Below, in pieces: positions 5,530 through 7,716 of a DNA stretch of 7,716 nt (its first letter is position 1; every line of letters starts with the position of its first letter). The stretch spans positions 1 to 7,716 of the forward strand of contig DAOWCC010000118.1 in assembly GCA_030639665.1 (NCBI GenBank). Reading direction: 5' to 3'. The notes beneath the pieces were generated by a model. That model had not been told where the DNA came from and ran no database searches. It saw only the letters and a list, made by a program, of their open reading frames with translations. The translations under genes and the position numbers were made by a program. This DNA comes from Elusimicrobiota bacterium. GTDB taxonomy: Bacteria; Elusimicrobiota; Elusimicrobia; Elusimicrobiales; UBA9959.

Positions 5530-7077
5530 TTTAACCTGTTTTAAAAACTTTCTAACCATTTTATTGTTTGGATTAATATCCAAAACTCTTTCCCATATAA
5601 CTCTGGCTTTTTCAGGCTGATCCATAAGATAAAACGCGCTGCCCATAATTTCAAGAGCTGTTTCATTATTGGGCTCAAGGTCCAATATATCCTGAGATCT
5701 TTTCATCGCAAGGTCATACTTGCCTTCATAAATCGCTTGTCTTGAGTCATAAGTCTTTTGGTCGATATAAGTGAATATTTGCGGCCCTTCGGGTTTCTTG
5801 GTCAACTCGCTGATTCTTCCCTCTTTTTCAATCATATTCAAGAGCGAAAGCAAATTATCATTTCTGGGATCTTTATTAAAAGCGTGGCGCAATATATTAA
5901 TCGCGTTCCTGAGATTTTTACCGTCAACATAAGATACAACGCCTCTTCTAACCAGCGTGGGCACCTCTTCTCCGCCGGTCGCGCCGGGAACATATTCCAC
6001 CGCGGCTTCAAGACGGTAAAGCATCCTTTTGACTTGAGCGTTGCCGGGGGCGGCGTCAAGAGCGGCTTTAAGTTTTGCCACAGCTTTGGAAAAATAACCG
6101 GCTTTAAAATAAGCCATTGCTTGTCTAACCAAAATTCTTACTTCTCTGTCATGTTTGGCTCTGTTGGATTGTCCCATGCGCATGGTAAGAGAAAAGCGAG
6201 TCGCGGTTCCGAGCGCGTGAATTCCTTGAGCGAGATCAAAACTCAAACTTCCGTATCTGATGCCAACGCCCAAATCCGCTTCTTGAATCGCCGGGGAGCC
6301 CATAACGCCAAAGCGCAAAGCCGCCCAGGAAAGAAGCCAGTATTCACCGCCGAAACGCCAGCCCATATCGGCTTGTTGAGGTTTGGTAAAATCCAAACCA
6401 AAAACAAGACTGCCTTTAAAAAGACTTAAGGCCTGTCCGAATTTGAAAGTTAAAGGCAATTGGTCGTCGGTATCTCCGCTCTTCATGCTGAAAACATTTT
6501 GCACGCCGATGGCCATTCTGTAAGTTCTTGAAAATCTTTGAAGCATCGCTATATCTATCACTTTAAAGCTATCGACCGAAGTATCCAAACTTCTCGTAAA
6601 ATTTTTAACCATAAATCCGAAAGCGAGCGTATCGGACACATTTCTTCCCCATGATAATGCCATCACGCTTTCCGAACTGTCAAAACTGCCGAGTTTTTTA
6701 ATACTGACAATTTCATCTCCGCCGGGATTGGCCTCGATGGAAACCTTTTCAAAACCCACGCTTTTAAGTTGTGTCATGCTTATGGCTATTGTTCCTTTCG
6801 TTGTGGTGGGATGCGCGTATGTAAAAAAAGAAAGCGAGGTGTCGGCAAACATGCTTGATTGCATGGTGCTAAATTCTTTTCTTTTGAGAAAAACCAAAGC
6901 CGCGGGATTCCAATAAGCCGCGGTGGAATCATCGGCGACGGCAAAAAAAGCTCCGCCCATGCCCATGGCTCTCGCTCCGACGCCATATGACATTAATTGT
7001 CCCGCCGAACCGCCGCTCTGCGCGAAACAGGATGAAACCAAAAAGAAAAACCCCGCCAGAAAATAAAGACCGCGCAT
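5527..7077 (-). CDS. PorV/PorQ (UPF0164)-like outer-membrane barrel with C-terminal TPRs
   Basis: Numbered from the upstream ATG at 7155 the protein has 542 residues; I place the start at Met27 (ATG at 7077). There MRGLYFLAGFFFLVSSCFAQ makes a normal 20-residue signal peptide, while the upstream ATG would add a 26-residue unstructured extension inside the riboswitch leader. Residues 52-86 carry the PorV/UPF0164 signature (SYGVGARAMGMGGAF, ADDSTAAYWNPAAL). Alternating amphipathic strands continue to about 328, ending FSLTMRMG, as expected for a FadL/PorV-type beta barrel. At least four TPR-like units follow (about 340-373, 400-433, 467-500, 498-531), presumably periplasmic. VSSC resembles a lipobox, so lipidation at Cys43 is an alternative. 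PorV proteins act in type IX secretion and related envelope tasks; no secretion partner is visible here. Neither ATG has a good Shine-Dalgarno. The gene is first after the c-di-GMP riboswitch. Confidence 0.85.
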   Translation of the reverse strand: MRGLYFLAGFFFLVSSCFAQSGGSAGQLMSYGVGARAMGMGGAFFAVADDSTAAYWNPAALVFLKRKEFSTMQSSMFADTSLSFFTYAHPTTTKGTIAISMTQLKSVGFEKVSIEANPGGDEIVSIKKLGSFDSSESVMALSWGRNVSDTLAFGFMVKNFTRSLDTSVDSFKVIDIAMLQRFSRTYRMAIGVQNVFSMKSGDTDDQLPLTFKFGQALSLFKGSLVFGLDFTKPQQADMGWRFGGEYWLLSWAALRFGVMGSPAIQEADLGVGIRYGSLSFDLAQGIHALGTATRFSLTMRMGQSNRAKHDREVRILVRQAMAYFKAGYFSKAVAKLKAALDAAPGNAQVKRMLYRLEAAVEYVPGATGGEEVPTLVRRGVVSYVDGKNLRNAINILRHAFNKDPRNDNLLSLLNMIEKEGRISELTKKPEGPQIFTYIDQKTYDSRQAIYEGKYDLAMKRSQDILDLEPNNETALEIMGSAFYLMDQPEKARVIWERVLDINPNNKMVRKFLKQVK

Positions 7078-7159
7078 AAAGTGATTAAAACCACTTATGC
7101 CATTATAATTATCTAACGAGGCAAAGCCTCTGCTTTTATATATAAAGCGTTTCATATGT

Positions 7160-7230
7160 TTTCGGTAGCCTGACCTCCCGCTTATGCGGGATCACAGCTT
7201 TGCGCCGCCGTCTTTCAACGACTTTGCTAT
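7160..7230 (-). promoter_or_regulatory. Cyclic di-GMP-I riboswitch (GEMM-I class)
   Basis: Reading the minus strand: GCAAA (7227-7223); a 6-bp hairpin capped by a GAAA tetraloop (GTCGTT, GAAA, GACGGC); the hallmark GGCGCAAAGC (7206-7197); a P3 arm in which GCTG pairs with CAGGC around an internal loop and TCCCGC pairs with GCGGGA; then the conserved closing CTACCGA (7168-7162). TAGC (7229-7226) can also pair with GCTA (7169-7166). The order of GCAAA, GNRA stem-loop, CGCAAAGC, P3 and ACCGA matches the c-di-GMP-I aptamer. It lies in the 5' leader of the barrel-TPR gene, 83 bases before the preferred start. The expression platform must be in 7078-7159; the GAGGC/GCCTC hairpin there (7118-7130) is a candidate part, but ON or OFF behaviour cannot be read. 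Confidence 0.85.
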
Positions 7231-7277
7231 TATCGTACAAGTACTGAATTACAAAAATGTTACCGTTCTCTTTCCAT

Positions 7278-7305
7278 ATTATAGCACACTATGACTCTTT
7301 GTCAA
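7278..7305 (-). promoter_or_regulatory. Near-consensus sigma70-type promoter of the riboswitch/barrel-TPR transcript
   Basis: On the minus strand a perfect TTGACA (7300-7305) and a perfect TATAAT (7278-7283) are spaced by 16 bp. Transcription would start near 7271, about 40 bases before the riboswitch, giving a leader of about 190 nt to the preferred ATG. This is the strongest promoter in the window. Confidence 0.85.
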
Positions 7306-7321
7306 GGGCTAGCCCTTGACA
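7300..7321. promoter_or_regulatory. 22-bp perfect palindrome over the -35 box, possible operator
   Basis: TGTCAAGGGCT and AGCCCTTGACA are exact reverse complements, and the -35 hexamer is one end of the palindrome. A second palindrome, TTGACATGTCAA (7316-7327), overlaps it, so three TTGAC half-sites occur in 27 bp. A dimeric repressor bound here would block the promoter. No regulator is encoded in the window. It could instead be a dispersed repeat. Confidence 0.6.
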
Positions 7322-7334
7322 TGTCAAAAAAAGA

Positions 7335-7362
7335 AGGTCTCAGGCATCAGGCTACAGGCCTC
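7335..7362. repeat. Heptamer array upstream of the barrel-TPR promoter
   Basis: Four contiguous 7-mers on the plus strand: aggtctc, aggcatc, aggctac, aggcctc. The aggNNNc pattern resembles the array at 3285-3312 (aggcttc, acgctac). Confidence 0.65.
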
Positions 7363-7488
7363 AAATCACACAAAAACAACCATAACAACTTCCAAAAAAC
7401 ATTCAATAAATACTCATATTTTTCATGCCTTAACACAATTTTTTAACTGTTTGATTCTATTTTCCTGCTATGTTTTTATATCCGTTAA

Positions 7489-7552
7489 ATCCTGTAAATC
7501 TTGTCTAAAAAGTTGTTTAAAAAAACAAAGTATCTGACGGGATTAACAGGAT
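7489..7552. repeat. Imperfect inverted repeat with ATCCTGT arms
   Basis: Left arm ATCCTGTAAATCTTGTC (7489-7505) and right arm GACGGGATTAACAGGAT (7536-7552) pair at 14 of 17 positions. Inside lies a smaller stem, TTGTTT/AAACAA (about 7513-7528). It could be a cruciform-forming spacer repeat or a decayed mobile-element remnant. Confidence 0.6.
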
Positions 7553-7658
7553 AAACGCAAACATAGCCCTTGATACGGCACACTCAAAATCCCCCTCAAT
7601 CCCCCTTGTATGTTATATTTTAATACATAAGTATAATAAATGTAGTTAAGTTGTAGGA

Positions 7659-7716
7659 TGTGGCAGCTCGTTTCCCCCTTGGTTTTTAAAACCGTAGTAA
7701 AGCACGGAGCGCCACA
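7659..7716. repeat. Hairpin at the window edge with nested stem
   Basis: TGTGGC (7659-7664) pairs with GCCACA (7711-7716). After a one-base bulge GCTC (7666-7669) pairs with GAGC (7707-7710). An inner perfect stem GGTTTT/AAAACC closes around one base at 7681-7693. The outer stem reaches the last base of the window, so it may be longer. It could be a structured leader of a rightward gene or the subterminal hairpin of an IS200/IS605- or REP-type element. Confidence 0.5.

Larger units (their letters stand above)
7322..7716. other. Non-coding stretch with repeats, no convincing gene
   Basis: No reading frame here has a plausible start, codon pattern or recognisable product. It contains a heptamer array, an AT-rich stretch, an inverted repeat built on ATCCTGT, C-rich direct repeats (two copies of aatcccccct-like sequence around 7587-7606), a lone TATAAT on the plus strand (7632-7637) without a good -35, and a hairpin at the window edge. 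A rightward gene may begin beyond the window. Confidence 0.6.

Noticed and set aside
5758..6429. Plus-strand frame of 223 codons opposite the barrel-TPR gene
   Set aside because: It is fully antisense to a gene with a clear family signature, and its product has no recognisable domain.
322..7362. Short-repeat clusters considered as CRISPR arrays
   Set aside because: The units are 7 bp, contiguous and degenerate, with no spacers; no cas-like gene is present.
7316..7537. Plus-strand frame of 73 codons
   Set aside because: It starts inside the -35 palindrome, runs through a heptamer array and an inverted repeat, has no ribosome-binding site and a low-complexity product.
7606..7637. Plus-strand promoter TTGTAT ... 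TATAAT
   Set aside because: The spacing is 20 bp, too long for a normal sigma70 promoter, and no gene start is visible downstream within the window.

Overview
The window suggests a diderm, probably flagellated bacterium of moderate A+T content from a poorly characterised lineage. It encodes a PorV/PorQ-type outer-membrane barrel and the classical flbD-motA gene pair. I did not recognise a specific species. Elusimicrobiota- or Omnitrophota-like groups would fit the gene content and intergenic style, but that placement is a guess. All convincing genes lie on the minus strand, so transcription order runs from high to low coordinates.

Layout in transcription order. Positions 7322-7716 hold no convincing gene, only heptamer repeats, an inverted repeat and a terminal hairpin. 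A near-consensus sigma70-type promoter (7278-7305), whose -35 lies in a 22-bp perfect palindrome, leads into a c-di-GMP-I (GEMM) riboswitch at about 7160-7230. The riboswitch leader precedes a gene for a PorV/PorQ-like barrel joined to periplasmic TPRs (5527-7077, possibly from 7155). Next is the most unusual gene (3390-5312). Its product has a signal peptide, a FliF-like periplasmic (RBM3-like) domain, a transmembrane helix, FliG middle and C-terminal domains, and TPRs: a natural MS-ring/C-ring chimera. It is followed by a very long cytoplasmic coiled-coil protein with a Pro/Gly-rich head (736-3222), then flbD (411-641) and the start of motA (1-301, cut by the window edge).

How the genes may work together. 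Together they span outer membrane and periplasm (barrel-TPR), inner membrane and cytoplasm (FliF/FliG chimera), cytoplasm (coiled coil) and a stator component (MotA), and the first gene is controlled by c-di-GMP, the usual motile/sessile signal. MotA keeps the charged positions that contact FliG, whereas the chimera's FliG_C has lost most of the reciprocal torque charges. It therefore looks more like a flagellum-derived scaffold, adaptor or modified motor than the normal rotor. A shared machine is my inference; the domain architecture and riboswitch are read from the sequence.

A second theme is the spacers. Every inter-gene gap contains its own degenerate 7-bp-period tandem array, often beginning at or near a stop codon, and the array sequences are mostly unrelated to one another.
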